A DNA stretch of 64,000 nucleotides, taken from the NCBI RefSeq assembly GCF_025643595.1, contig NZ_CP102826.1, positions 2,480,001-2,544,000 on the forward strand, written 5' to 3'. The position numbers and the translations under genes are program-made. The notes below the pieces were generated by a model that was given only the letters and a program-made list of their open reading frames with translations, did no database searches and was not told the DNA's origin. Positions 52,559-62,906 of this stretch are shown in pieces (within the stretch, counting starts at the first letter, position 1; the number at the start of each line of letters is the position of its first letter). The DNA comes from Saccharopolyspora rosea (GTDB lineage: Bacteria > Actinomycetota > Actinomycetes > Mycobacteriales > Pseudonocardiaceae).

Positions 52559-53437
52559 TCAGCGGTCCGTGTCGGGCTGGGCGGCAGCCCGGCCCTGGTC
52601 GTGGGTGGCGGCCCAGCTGGCCAGGAGCGTGAGGGCGTCCGCGGCCGGGGTGTCGGGAGCGGCGTTGTAGACGGTGATGGACAGCCCTTCGTCGCCGGGC
52701 AGGTCGAGACTTTCGTGGAACAGTTCCAGCTCGCCCACCGCCGGGTGGTCGAACCGCTTGGTTCCCCCGGTGTAGACGTGCACGTCGTGCGCGCCCCACA
52801 TGGTGCGGAAGGCATCGCTGCGGGTGGACAGTTCACCGATCAGGTTGTGCAGCTCGCGGTCGTAGGGGTTCTTGGCGGCCTCGACCCGCAGCACCCCGAC
52901 TCCGTCGCGGGCCACGCGTTCCCAGTCGGGGTAGAACCGGGTGGCCCGCGGGTCGAGGAAGGTGAACCGGCAGGGGTTGACGGGCTCGTGCTCGAACGCC
53001 TGGTGGTGCAGGGCGCGGGCGAGCGGGTTGGCCGCGAGGATGTCCATGCGGTTGTTGCGGACGTACGCGGGCTGGTCGTGCAGGCCCTCGATGATGCGCA
53101 GCACGCTGGACCGCACGGTGGCCTTCTCGGGGCGGTGCCGGACGCGGGCCGCCCTGGCGTTGGCCGCGCGGGCCAGCGCGTGCAGGTGATCCCGCTCGGT
53201 CTCGCCGAGCCGCAGGGCCTGGGCGAGGGCGTCCAGGACGTTGTCCGAGACCCCGCCGAGGTTGCCGCGTTCCAGGCGGGTGTAGTACTCGACGCTGACT
53301 CCTGCCAGCATCGCCACCTCGCTCCGGCGCAGCCCGGGCACGCGGCGCTTGCCGTGCACCGGCAGACCCGCCTGCTCCGGTGAGATCTTGTCGCGGCGGG
53401 ACTTCAGGAACGCGCTGACTTCGGCCCGGTGGTCCAC
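52559..53437 (-). CDS. XRE-family regulator with MmyB-like ligand domain
   Basis: 292 residues. The N-terminal helix-turn-helix (VAMLAGVSVEYYTRLERGNLGG) is of the Cro/XRE type. From about residue 110 there is an MmyB-like PAS-related domain (VRNNRMDILAANPLARALH, FLDPRATRFYPDW). It is a common actinobacterial regulator, usually of a neighbouring oxidoreductase. It is divergent from an aldo/keto reductase gene with a 101-bp gap, which is its probable target. Confidence 0.88.
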   Translation of the reverse strand: MDHRAEVSAFLKSRRDKISPEQAGLPVHGKRRVPGLRRSEVAMLAGVSVEYYTRLERGNLGGVSDNVLDALAQALRLGETERDHLHALARAANARAARVRHRPEKATVRSSVLRIIEGLHDQPAYVRNNRMDILAANPLARALHHQAFEHEPVNPCRFTFLDPRATRFYPDWERVARDGVGVLRVEAAKNPYDRELHNLIGELSTRSDAFRTMWGAHDVHVYTGGTKRFDHPAVGELELFHESLDLPGDEGLSITVYNAAPDTPAADALTLLASWAATHDQGRAAAQPDTDR

Positions 53438-53525
53438 AGCCCCAGCGTAGGAGGACGCCGCGGCCGGTGGGGGTCCCTGCCAGTACCCGTCTCGGTGGGC
53501 ACTCCCACGCCCCTGAACAGCTGCC

Positions 53526-53538
53526 TAGCGTGGTGGGC
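53526..53538 (+). promoter_or_regulatory. -10-like element for a leaderless aldo/keto reductase gene
   Basis: TAGCGT at 53526-53531 lies seven bases before the ATG at 53539, the same spacing as in the 55-bp palindromic promoter near 14211. There is no ribosome site between, so transcription probably starts at or next to the ATG. A -35 match is not evident. Confidence 0.45.
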
Positions 53539-55433
<1,895 letters not shown>

Positions 55434-55488
55434 GGGGCAGTCCGCCGCCCGGTGCCCCGCGGATTCTGCCGCGCGGACGCGTCACCTG

Positions 55489-55526
55489 CCGAGGTGGCGG
55501 CACACGACCATCTGCCGACACCTCGG
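55489..55526. terminator. bidirectional terminator
   Basis: CCGAGGTG (55489-55496) pairs with CACCTCGG (55519-55526); the 22-base interior can pair further (GGCGGCA with TGCCG). It fills the 99-bp gap between the convergent aldo/keto reductase and amidohydrolase genes. Confidence 0.55.
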
Positions 55527-55532
55527 CGGGGA

Positions 55533-56543
55533 TCAGCCCGGGAACGGGCCCAGCAGGCGCACCGCGTTGCGCCCCCGGATCGCGGCAACGGTCTCGGCGT
55601 CGAATTCGGCGGCGAGCAACCGGTCCACGGGATCTTCGACGCCCATGTCGAACGGGTAGTCGCTGCCCAGCGTCACTTGGCCGGAGCCCATCGTCCCGAC
55701 CAGGTGGCGCAGTTGTTCGGGGGTGTAGACCAGGGAGTCCACGAAGGTGCGGCGGACCAGCTCGCTGGGCGGCGCGGTGGTCGTGCGCGCATCGCCCCGC
55801 ACGGACCACGCGTGATCGGCTCGCACGAGGTAGCTACCGAGGTAACCTCCGCCGTGCGCCGACCAGATCCGCAGTCGCGGATGGCGTTCCAGCAGGCCCG
55901 AGAACGCGATCCTCGACAACGCCAGAGCCGTTTCCACGGGGTTGCCGACGGTGTTGAACAGGTAGTAGGCGTTCAACCGCTCCCCGAGGGTGCAGCCCCA
56001 CGGGTGGATCAGCACCGCGGCGTCGAGTTCCTCGACCGCGGCCCAGAAATCCGCCAGCGACGGATCGTCGAGTTCCACTCCCGGCGCGGCGGCGGTGGAG
56101 ATCTGCACCCCGCGCATGCCCAGCTCGCGTACCGCGGTCCGCAACTGCTCCACGGCCAGATCAGGGTGTTGCAGCGCGACGGTGCCGATCCCGACGAGCC
56201 GGTCCGCCCGCCTGGTGCAGTACTCGGCGACGGCCTCGTTGGTGAGCGCGGTGATGCGCTCGGCGAGAGCACGTTGCGCCCAGGCGTGCGGCAACGGGAC
56301 CGGGCTCACGGCTTGGACGTCCACACCAGCCCGATCCATCGCCGCGAGCCGAACGTCCACATCGGTCAACCGCACGGCCAGCGAGCGAAGCTGCTCGACG
56401 TTGTGGGCCGCCGAGGCCGGCCCGAGGGCGGCGGTGTCCGCGGCTCGCTGCCGGGCCAGCCCCGGCTCGTCGGCGATCACCTCGTCGACGGCGGGCACCG
56501 CGAGGTGGGCGTGCACGTCGACCGTCGGCACGGTGCGGGGCAT
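55533..56543 (-). CDS. amidohydrolase-2 (ACMSD-like) decarboxylase/hydrolase
   Basis: 336 residues of the ACMSD/gamma-resorcylate-decarboxylase branch of the amidohydrolase superfamily. Metal ligands can be placed: HxH in VDVHAHL at the N-terminus, a His in VLIHPWG, a His in WSAHGGGYLG, and the Asp in LGSDYPFDMG near the end. Members decarboxylate aromatic or muconic-semialdehyde acids, and some hydrolyse C-C bonds. It is the last gene of the LysR-side catabolic unit, 19 bp after the flavin hydroxylase gene, so a decarboxylation step in aromatic breakdown is likely. Confidence 0.85.
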   Translation of the reverse strand: MPRTVPTVDVHAHLAVPAVDEVIADEPGLARQRAADTAALGPASAAHNVEQLRSLAVRLTDVDVRLAAMDRAGVDVQAVSPVPLPHAWAQRALAERITALTNEAVAEYCTRRADRLVGIGTVALQHPDLAVEQLRTAVRELGMRGVQISTAAAPGVELDDPSLADFWAAVEELDAAVLIHPWGCTLGERLNAYYLFNTVGNPVETALALSRIAFSGLLERHPRLRIWSAHGGGYLGSYLVRADHAWSVRGDARTTTAPPSELVRRTFVDSLVYTPEQLRHLVGTMGSGQVTLGSDYPFDMGVEDPVDRLLAAEFDAETVAAIRGRNAVRLLGPFPG

Positions 56544-56562
56544 CAGCTCTCCTCCGGGGAAC

Positions 56563-57690
56563 TCACAACGGCGCCAGCGCGGCGGTGGTCACTTCGAACG
56601 CCGCGGCGTCGGGGTCGATGTCGAGGGTGTGGTCCTGTTCCCAGCGGCCGATGCGTTCGGAGCCTTCGACGACCGTTTTGCAGCGCGCGAAGCGGCGCTG
56701 CATGAAGCTGGCGAGGACCTGTTCGACCGGTGCCTGCTTGGCGATCTCCTCGGCGAGCACGACCCCGTCCTCGATGGCCTGGGCGCCGCCCTGGCCGCAG
56801 TGCGGCGAGGTGCCGTGTGCCGCGTCGCCGATCAGCAGGACGCGTCCGCGGTGCCACGGTGCGGGCAGCAGGATGTTGTCGACCGGGCGGTAGACGACTT
56901 CGGCGTCGTCGCGCACCAGTTCGCGGTGTTCGGCGACCGGTCCACCGTATTCGGCGAGCCGGTTGCGGTATTCGGCCGCCAGTCCGTCCTGCGGTAGCCG
57001 CAGCGGTGCACCGTCGGGCACTTTCTCGATGGTGAGCATGTACATCAGGTCCGGCGCGAGCGGAACGAACCCCGCGGTCCCGCGCGAACCCCGGTACATC
57101 CAGAGGCGGTCGAGCTCCGGGATGCGCGGCAGGTTGACGCGCCAGGCGACCTGGCCGGTGAACTTCGCCTTGTGCTGGTCACCGAAGACCCGCTCGCGCA
57201 GCCGGGAGTACAGCCCGTCGGCACCCACCACGAGGTCGTACGAGCGGTGCCGCCCATCGCTGAACCCGATGTGGACCGCGTCCGGTTCCTGCTCCAATGT
57301 GGACACCGTGACTCCGGTGCGGATGTTCGCGCCGGAGTCGTTCGCCGCCGAGACCAGGATGTCGTGCAGCCGACGACGGGTGATGCCGTTGTTCGGCGGC
57401 AGGCCGGGTACGGCCGACGGGAAGGTGTTGTCCCGCAAGAGAGTCCCGCCGTCGGCCGTCCAGCTGCGCACGCCCAGGATGGGATACCCCTGCGCGACGC
57501 ACTGCTCGGCGACTCCCAGCCGGTCGAGTGCCCGCAACGCGTTGCCCGGCTGGATGATGCCGACGCCGTACACCGACCACGTGGCGTTCTTCTCGACCAG
57601 GTCGACCTCGACTCCGATCCGGCGCAGCGCGATGGCGGCCGACAGGCCGCCGATCCCGCCGCCGACGATGAGCGCCCGCCGCACGCTCAT
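56563..57690 (-). CDS. FAD-dependent aromatic hydroxylase
   Basis: 375 residues of the class A flavoprotein monooxygenases (salicylate- and hydroxybenzoate-hydroxylase type). The ADP-binding motif is GGGIGGLSAAIAL (about residues 10-22), the DG motif is LVVGADGLYSRLR, and the flavin ribityl motif is LIGDAAHGTSPHCGQGG. It would add a hydroxyl to a phenolic or related ring with NAD(P)H and O2, making a catechol for the dioxygenase encoded just upstream. Its ATG overlaps that gene's stop (ATGA). Confidence 0.9.
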   Translation of the reverse strand: MSVRRALIVGGGIGGLSAAIALRRIGVEVDLVEKNATWSVYGVGIIQPGNALRALDRLGVAEQCVAQGYPILGVRSWTADGGTLLRDNTFPSAVPGLPPNNGITRRRLHDILVSAANDSGANIRTGVTVSTLEQEPDAVHIGFSDGRHRSYDLVVGADGLYSRLRERVFGDQHKAKFTGQVAWRVNLPRIPELDRLWMYRGSRGTAGFVPLAPDLMYMLTIEKVPDGAPLRLPQDGLAAEYRNRLAEYGGPVAEHRELVRDDAEVVYRPVDNILLPAPWHRGRVLLIGDAAHGTSPHCGQGGAQAIEDGVVLAEEIAKQAPVEQVLASFMQRRFARCKTVVEGSERIGRWEQDHTLDIDPDAAAFEVTTAALAPL

Positions 57691-58724
57691 CGCGCGCTGC
57701 CCGCCCGCTCGCCGAAGAAGTCGCGCACGCTCTCGTCGGCGACGGCCGCGTGCTGCCTGTCCGCGGCTTCGCCGGCCGGGAGCGGCCAGGCGTCGTGAAA
57801 TCCTTCGGGCGCTTCGACGTTGCGCCAGATGCTCTGGCCGGGGTTGCCGCCGGCGGCCCGGTAGGTGGTGGTCTCCCAGTCGGGCATGGTGTTGACCCAG
57901 CCTCCCGCGTTGATCTCCATCCGGAACCCGCCGGGTTCGCGGACGTAGAGGTAGGTGATCTCGTCGATGCCGTGAACGCCCGGTCCGAACTCGATCGGTG
58001 TGTCGTTGGCCAGGAAGATCTCGGCCGCCCGTTCCACGTCCTGGCGCTGGTCGACGCGGAAGGCGATGTGGTGGGCGCGTCCGGTCATGCCGCTGAAGTC
58101 GGGCACGAGCGCGAGGTCGTGGGTGGAGCGGATGCCGTTGCAGGTCAGGGTCGAGAACACCGCGAAGCCCGGCTCGACCTCGGTCCGCGCGGTGTGGCGG
58201 GCTCCGAGCCGCTTGTAGAAGTCGATGTCGCCGCGCATGTTCTGGGTGGGCATGGTGACGTGGTCGAGGTAGCGGGCGCCGATCCCCTTCCCGGAGAACC
58301 GCTGCGGCCGGTTCTTGACCACCGGGTCCTGCTTCTCCTGCGGTGCCTGGTACCGGTCGACCTCCCAGAACACCTCGTGCAGATGCCGGCCGTGCGGGGC
58401 CCGGTACCGGTAGGTTGCGCCGTGCCCGGTCCAGTCGTCGACCCAGCCGACCGCTTCCTCGGTGTCGGCCAGCCGCTTGGCGATGATCTCGGGGTCCTCC
58501 GGGCCGTAGGTGCGCCAGCCGATCCGGCCGACACCGGGCTCGCGGCCCTCGGTGATGATGAGGCTGGAGTGCAGCCACTCGGCCCAGCCGCGCAGGTACA
58601 CCGACTGTCCCTCGCGCGTGGTCTCCTCCAGCCCGAACACCTCCTTCATCCACTCGACGGTCTCGTCCGGCTTCGGGCTGATCAGCTCGACGTGCGCGAG
58701 CTGGGACAACAGGATCTCGGACAT
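57687..58724 (-). CDS. extradiol ring-cleavage dioxygenase (VOC family)
   Basis: 345 residues with two vicinal-oxygen-chelate modules, as in catechol 2,3-dioxygenase. The C-terminal module carries the iron ligands: His in YLDHVTMP, His in AHHIAFRVD, and Glu in FRMEINAGGW. It would cleave a catechol next to the diol (meta cleavage). It lies between the metallo-hydrolase gene (39 bp upstream) and the hydroxylase gene (4-bp overlap), which fits sequential hydroxylation and ring opening. The catechol may come from the encoded hydroxylase or from GcoAB; the sequence does not say which. Confidence 0.9.
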   Translation of the reverse strand: MSEILLSQLAHVELISPKPDETVEWMKEVFGLEETTREGQSVYLRGWAEWLHSSLIITEGREPGVGRIGWRTYGPEDPEIIAKRLADTEEAVGWVDDWTGHGATYRYRAPHGRHLHEVFWEVDRYQAPQEKQDPVVKNRPQRFSGKGIGARYLDHVTMPTQNMRGDIDFYKRLGARHTARTEVEPGFAVFSTLTCNGIRSTHDLALVPDFSGMTGRAHHIAFRVDQRQDVERAAEIFLANDTPIEFGPGVHGIDEITYLYVREPGGFRMEINAGGWVNTMPDWETTTYRAAGGNPGQSIWRNVEAPEGFHDAWPLPAGEAADRQHAAVADESVRDFFGERAGSAR

Positions 58725-58763
58725 CCGAACTCCTCGGTTTTTGCGGGGAAGTCGTGAAGGGGA

Positions 58764-59672
58764 TCAGGCCAGGCAGGTCAGTGGTCGGCCGCCGTTGTAG
58801 GCGACCATGTCGCGCAGAGCGGCCCCGGCATCGAGCTGTTCACCGGAGTCCTCGGCGTAGGCCGCGTGCAGGTTGCCGACGATCCGCTCGCGGTCGGTCC
58901 AGGCCGCGAACCGGCCGAGGTCGGTCTGCCGGGCCAGTTCCAGCGGGCTCAGGCCCGCCTGTCGGCCCCGTGCGGCGACATCGAGGACGAACCGCAGGTA
59001 GTCCAGCACCTCGCCGATGACCTCCGGCCCGCACACCGGGCCGTGCCCGGGGACGATCGTGGTGGCGCCGAGCGGAGCGAGGAAGTGTTCGAGGACCTCG
59101 ATGGAGCCCCGCACCGACCCGGACAGCAGGAACGGGGTGCCGCCGTTGAACAGGAGATCACCGGCGAAGAGCACGCTGTGCTCCGGAAGCCAGACCACGA
59201 CGTCGTTGGTGGTGTGCGCGGTCCGACCGGGGTGGATCAGCTCGCAGCGCAGCTCGTCCACCCACACCGCGATGCGGTCGGTGAACGTCAGGAACGGGAG
59301 CTGGAGTTCGAGCGCACCGTAGTCCACATCGGACCAGACGCCGCCGTTGGCGGGCAGCCCGAGCGCCCGCATCTCGGGCCGGGCCTGCTCGTGCGCGACG
59401 ATCGTGGCGTTCGGGAAGAAGCCGTTCCCGGCCGTGTGGTCGGGGTGGTGGTGGGTGTTGACCAACGTCCGCACCGGGGCGGTGGTCACACCCGCGATCG
59501 CCGCGAGCAGATCTCGGGTGCGGCGTTCGGTCGCGCATGCGTCGATGCACAGCACACCGGACCGGCCGGTGACGAAACCGCTGTTGTTGATCATCCAACT
59601 GCCGTCGGGCTGCACGAAGGCGTGGACGCCGTCGGCGACCTCCTCGACGCGTCCTGGCCCCGGGCGGCTCAT
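58764..59672 (-). CDS. metallo-beta-lactamase-fold hydrolase
   Basis: 302 residues. The di-zinc site is visible as THHHPDHTAGN (HxHxDH), with HPGRTAHTTNDVVV, VLFAGDLLFNGG (Asp) and IVPGHGPVCG (His) further on. No signal peptide. It resembles cytosolic MBL hydrolases such as lactonases and thioesterases found in catabolic operons. The ATG overlaps the stop of the fumarylacetoacetate-hydrolase-family gene (ATGA), and the dioxygenase gene follows, so it probably hydrolyses a lactone or thioester in the same pathway. Confidence 0.87.
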   Translation of the reverse strand: MSRPGPGRVEEVADGVHAFVQPDGSWMINNSGFVTGRSGVLCIDACATERRTRDLLAAIAGVTTAPVRTLVNTHHHPDHTAGNGFFPNATIVAHEQARPEMRALGLPANGGVWSDVDYGALELQLPFLTFTDRIAVWVDELRCELIHPGRTAHTTNDVVVWLPEHSVLFAGDLLFNGGTPFLLSGSVRGSIEVLEHFLAPLGATTIVPGHGPVCGPEVIGEVLDYLRFVLDVAARGRQAGLSPLELARQTDLGRFAAWTDRERIVGNLHAAYAEDSGEQLDAGAALRDMVAYNGGRPLTCLA

Positions 59673-60643
59673 CGGGATTCCTCCACGCACGCGTTGCGCT
59701 GGACACCGATGCCGGAGATCGCCGCCTCCAGCACATCCCCCGGTCGCAACCAGCGCTGCCACTTCCCCCCGTTGCCGGCCGGGCTGCCGGTGAGGACCAG
59801 GTCCCCCGGGTACAGCGTGGTCGCCGCCGAGGCGGCCGCGACCAGCGCCTCGACGTCGAAGAGCAGGTTCGCCGCGACGTCGGACTGCTTGCGCTCCCCG
59901 TTGAGGTCGAGGGTGATCGCAAGTTCCCGGTAGTCCGGCAGCACCTCGACCGGGACGAGGAACGGGCCGGTCGGCAGGAAGGTGGGGCGGTTCTTCGCCC
60001 GCACCCAGTCGCCGCCCAACGGCCGGTGCTCCGCGGGGAACTGGAGGTCGCGTGCGCTGACGTCGTTGCACACGGTGAACCCGGCGACGTGTTCCATCGC
60101 GCGTTCGCGCGGCACCCGGTGAGCGGTCTTGCCGATCACCGCGGTCAGCTCGACCTCCCAGTCCACCTGCGCGGACTCGGCCGGCAGCAGCACGTCGTCG
60201 TCCGGCCCGCAGATCGCCGCGGGCAGGCCCGCGAAGAAGAACGGGCTGCCGGTCCGGACCTTGTCATCCATCATCCGCTCGGCGTCCCGGCGCAGTTCGT
60301 CGTCGCTGCGCGTGTCGCCGGATTCCCGGCTGGAGAGGACGATCTCCGCGACGTGGTTGCGGTAGTTGGCGCCGGCCTGGAGGATCTGGCGCGGCTCCAC
60401 GGGCGCCCGCACGGACAGTTCGGCCAGCGGTTTGCCGCCCCCGCTGTCCAGGGTCGCGGCCAGCTCCGGCAGCCGGGTCCGCACCGCCTCCCAGTCGTCC
60501 AGCAGATCCCGAACGGTCAGCCCTTCCGCACCGATCCCCGTACCGTCCAGGCGCAGCACCCGGTCACCCGAGACGAGACCGGCGAAGCTGCCGGCCGCGT
60601 CCGAGAAGGTACCGAGGGCGTAGCCATCGACCCGTCGCGTCAT
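59669..60643 (-). CDS. fumarylacetoacetate hydrolase-family protein
   Basis: 324 residues. The C-terminal FAH domain has QAGANYRNHVAE, then DWEVELTAVIGK with the metal Glu, FTVCNDVSARDLQ, and ATTLYPGDLVLTGSPAG. The family includes 2-hydroxymuconate-pathway hydratases, decarboxylases and acylpyruvate hydrolases acting after ring cleavage. GGAGGACGCG precedes the ATG. It is the first gene of the minus-strand catabolic unit, directly downstream of the LysR gene and of a candidate LysR site. Confidence 0.9.
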   Translation of the reverse strand: MTRRVDGYALGTFSDAAGSFAGLVSGDRVLRLDGTGIGAEGLTVRDLLDDWEAVRTRLPELAATLDSGGGKPLAELSVRAPVEPRQILQAGANYRNHVAEIVLSSRESGDTRSDDELRRDAERMMDDKVRTGSPFFFAGLPAAICGPDDDVLLPAESAQVDWEVELTAVIGKTAHRVPRERAMEHVAGFTVCNDVSARDLQFPAEHRPLGGDWVRAKNRPTFLPTGPFLVPVEVLPDYRELAITLDLNGERKQSDVAANLLFDVEALVAAASAATTLYPGDLVLTGSPAGNGGKWQRWLRPGDVLEAAISGIGVQRNACVEESR

Positions 60644-60690
60644 CGCGTCCTCCTTCGACGCGTTCGACGCTAAGGGCGGCGAGCATGAAC

Positions 60691-60717
60691 GCGGAAATGC
60701 CCGGTGTGAATACCAGC
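60691..60717. promoter_or_regulatory. candidate LysR site before the catabolic operon
   Basis: GCGGAAATGC (60691-60700) and GAATACCAGC (60708-60717), 17 bp apart start to start, sit 48-74 bp upstream of the FAH-family ATG and touch the LysR stop codon. The same two decamers recur, one inverted, on the other side of the LysR gene at 61673-61704, which suggests that both are bound by the LysR protein. Confidence 0.55.
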
Positions 60718-61622
60718 TATCGCACGACCGCGAGCAGTTGCTCACGCAGCCAGCGATGCCCGGGGTCGGCGTCCCGACGGCTGTGCCAGTACGCGGACTC
60801 GCGCACCGGGCGCAGCGGGAACTCGGGTTCCAGCAACACGATGTCGGCGGCGGGTGCGAGTTGCTCGCCGAGGCTTTCCGGGATGATCGTGACCAGGTCC
60901 GTACCGGCCAACAGGAGCGGCATGGTGATGAGGTTGACCGACCTCGCCTCCACCCGCGGGGTGATCCCGGCGCGGTCGAGATCCTCGTCCATCAAGCTGA
61001 AACCGCTCGGCGGCGCGAAGGCCAGGTACGGGTACTCGGCAAGCGCGCGGGGCGGAAGCGATTGCCCGGCCAAGGCGTGCTGCGACCACACGGCGCCCAC
61101 GTACCGGTCGCGGAGCACGGGTGCGCTCGAACACGAGCCCGGCACCACGCCCTCGGCCAGCACCTCGGGCAGGATGACCAGGTCGAATTCGTCGCGCTCG
61201 ATCATGCGCGCGGGGTCGGCGGACAGCCCGCCCAAGTCCAACCGGACGTTGGGCACCACACCGTTCACCCGTTCCAGCAGCGGCCGAATCAACACGACGC
61301 CCACGTAGTCGCTGGCGACCAGGTTGAAGGTCCGTTCGTCGCGCGCGGGATCGAAGTCCGGAGGCGCCACGATGTGCTGCTCGATCGTCGCGAGCACCTC
61401 CCGCACCGGCCCGATGAGCGCCTCACCGCGCGGCGTCAACCGCAGGTAGCGCCCCTGCTTCACCAGCAGCGGATCGCCCAGGGTCTTGCGCAGGCGGGCC
61501 AGCGCGGTGCTCGTCGCCGGCTGGGACATGTGCAGCCGCTCGGCGGCGCGGGTGACGTTCTGCTCGCGCAGGAGCGCGTCGAGCACGACCAGCAGGTTGA
61601 GATCGAGCTGTCCCACGTTCAC
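60717..61622 (-). CDS. LysR-family regulator of aromatic catabolism
   Basis: About 301 residues. The helix-turn-helix is VTRAAERLHMSQPATSTALARLRKTLGD in the NahR/NodD style; the periplasmic-binding-like effector domain follows (DLVILPEVLAEGVVPG, YLAFAPPSGFSLMDED). Such proteins activate catabolic operons with a pathway intermediate as inducer. GTG at 61622 is chosen because GGAAGGA lies eight bases upstream; ATG at 61631 is an alternative. The gene sits between the two FAH-family genes, divergent from one and upstream of the other, with shared decamers at both ends. Confidence 0.9.
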   Translation of the reverse strand: MNVGQLDLNLLVVLDALLREQNVTRAAERLHMSQPATSTALARLRKTLGDPLLVKQGRYLRLTPRGEALIGPVREVLATIEQHIVAPPDFDPARDERTFNLVASDYVGVVLIRPLLERVNGVVPNVRLDLGGLSADPARMIERDEFDLVILPEVLAEGVVPGSCSSAPVLRDRYVGAVWSQHALAGQSLPPRALAEYPYLAFAPPSGFSLMDEDLDRAGITPRVEARSVNLITMPLLLAGTDLVTIIPESLGEQLAPAADIVLLEPEFPLRPVRESAYWHSRRDADPGHRWLREQLLAVVR

Positions 61623-61672
61623 ACCAGTCATCCTTCCCACGCCACCGCGATCCTACGAGCCATCCACCACGC

Positions 61673-61704
61673 GAATACCAGCGAGCCGATCTGTGCATTT
61701 CCGC
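61673..61704. promoter_or_regulatory. candidate LysR site in the divergent promoter
   Basis: GAATACCAGC (61673-61682) and GCATTTCCGC (61695-61704) lie in the gap between the LysR gene and the divergent FAH-family gene. The second is the exact reverse complement of the GCGGAAATGC found at 60691. A TAGCAT -10-like hexamer lies at about 61721, downstream of the pair. Confidence 0.6.
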
Positions 61705-61753
61705 CGAGGTGGGGCAGTTGCCTAGCATCGCCGCGGACCACCGAGGAGGCATC

Positions 61754-62713
61754 ATGCGATTCGTCCGGCACCGGACGGATCAGGGCCCGAGACTCGCCGT
61801 GCTCGACGACGAGGACGTCCTGATCGACCTACCCGCCGCGCTCGACCTGCCGACGCTGCTCGGCGACGACGGCAGGCTGTTCGAGACCGCCGACACCGCG
61901 TTGCGCACGGCTTCGCGGGGAGTCCCGCTGGACGCGGCCGACCTGACGGCACCGCTCGATCCGCCGACCGTGCGGGACTTCTCCACCTTCCCGGAGCACA
62001 CCGCCGGCATCGCCCGGAACCGCGATCCGGACGCCGGGGTTCCGGAGGAGTTCTGGGAAATTCCGGCGTTCTACTTCTCGAACCCCTATGCCACCGTCGG
62101 CCCGCACGACGACGTTCCGGTGCCGCCCGGATGCGAGCGGTTCGACTTCGAGCTGGAGGTGGCCGCCGTGGTCGGCCGCGCAGGGCGGGACCTCACCGTC
62201 GCCCAGGCAGCCGAGCACATCGCCGGTTTCGTGGTGTTCAACGACTTCTCCGCGCGCGACGTCCAGTTCCACGAGATGCGGCTGCGGCTCGGTCCGGCCA
62301 AGGGCAAGGACACCGCGACCGCACTCGGCACCGTGTTCGTGACCGCCGACGAACTCCAGGACCGGGCCTCGGGCACGTCCTACGACCTGACCATGCGGGT
62401 CCTGGTCAACGACGAACCGATCGGTGCCGACCGGCTGGACAACATGGCCTGGAGCTTCCCCGCCCTGGCCGCCTACGCCTCGCGCGGCACCTGGATCCGC
62501 CCGGGCGACCTGCTCGGTTCGGGAACCTGCCGCAACGGATGCCTGGCCGAGTTGTGGGGCCGATACGGCGAGGACGTCCACCCGCCGTTGCGGCCCGGCG
62601 ACGTCGTCACCACCGAAGTCGAACTGCTCGGCGGCACCCGCAACCGCATCGTGCCGGGCGGTGCACCGCACGAGATCCGTCCCGGGGGCGGGCCGGGGAA
62701 CGCGTGCTGGTGA
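61754..62713 (+). CDS. fumarylacetoacetate hydrolase-family protein
   Basis: 319 residues, a second FAH-fold enzyme, distinct from the one at 59669. FYFSNPYATVGPHDDVPVPP, FDFELEVAAVVGRAG with the metal-binding Glu pair, GFVVFNDFSARDVQ and RPGDLLGSGTCRNGCLAEL mark the domain. It is of the type that hydrolyses or isomerises ring-cleavage products. GAGGAGG precedes the ATG. It is transcribed away from the LysR gene as a single gene, probably under the same regulator. Confidence 0.9.
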   Translation: MRFVRHRTDQGPRLAVLDDEDVLIDLPAALDLPTLLGDDGRLFETADTALRTASRGVPLDAADLTAPLDPPTVRDFSTFPEHTAGIARNRDPDAGVPEEFWEIPAFYFSNPYATVGPHDDVPVPPGCERFDFELEVAAVVGRAGRDLTVAQAAEHIAGFVVFNDFSARDVQFHEMRLRLGPAKGKDTATALGTVFVTADELQDRASGTSYDLTMRVLVNDEPIGADRLDNMAWSFPALAAYASRGTWIRPGDLLGSGTCRNGCLAELWGRYGEDVHPPLRPGDVVTTEVELLGGTRNRIVPGGAPHEIRPGGGPGNACW

Positions 62714-62906
62714 CCGAGCACGCCGCCCTCCCCGGACGCGCAGCGGGAAGTCCTCGGCACCGTGGGAGGCCGCCTTCGCGGTCGGTGGGTGTGGATATGG
62801 CTCTCGGGCTCGCCCAGGGGGATCGCGGCGGCACTGGCGAACCCGTGGCGGTCTGCTGTGGGGATCCGGGCGGCGGGACTGGCCGTGTTGGAACAATCGC
62901 GGAACT

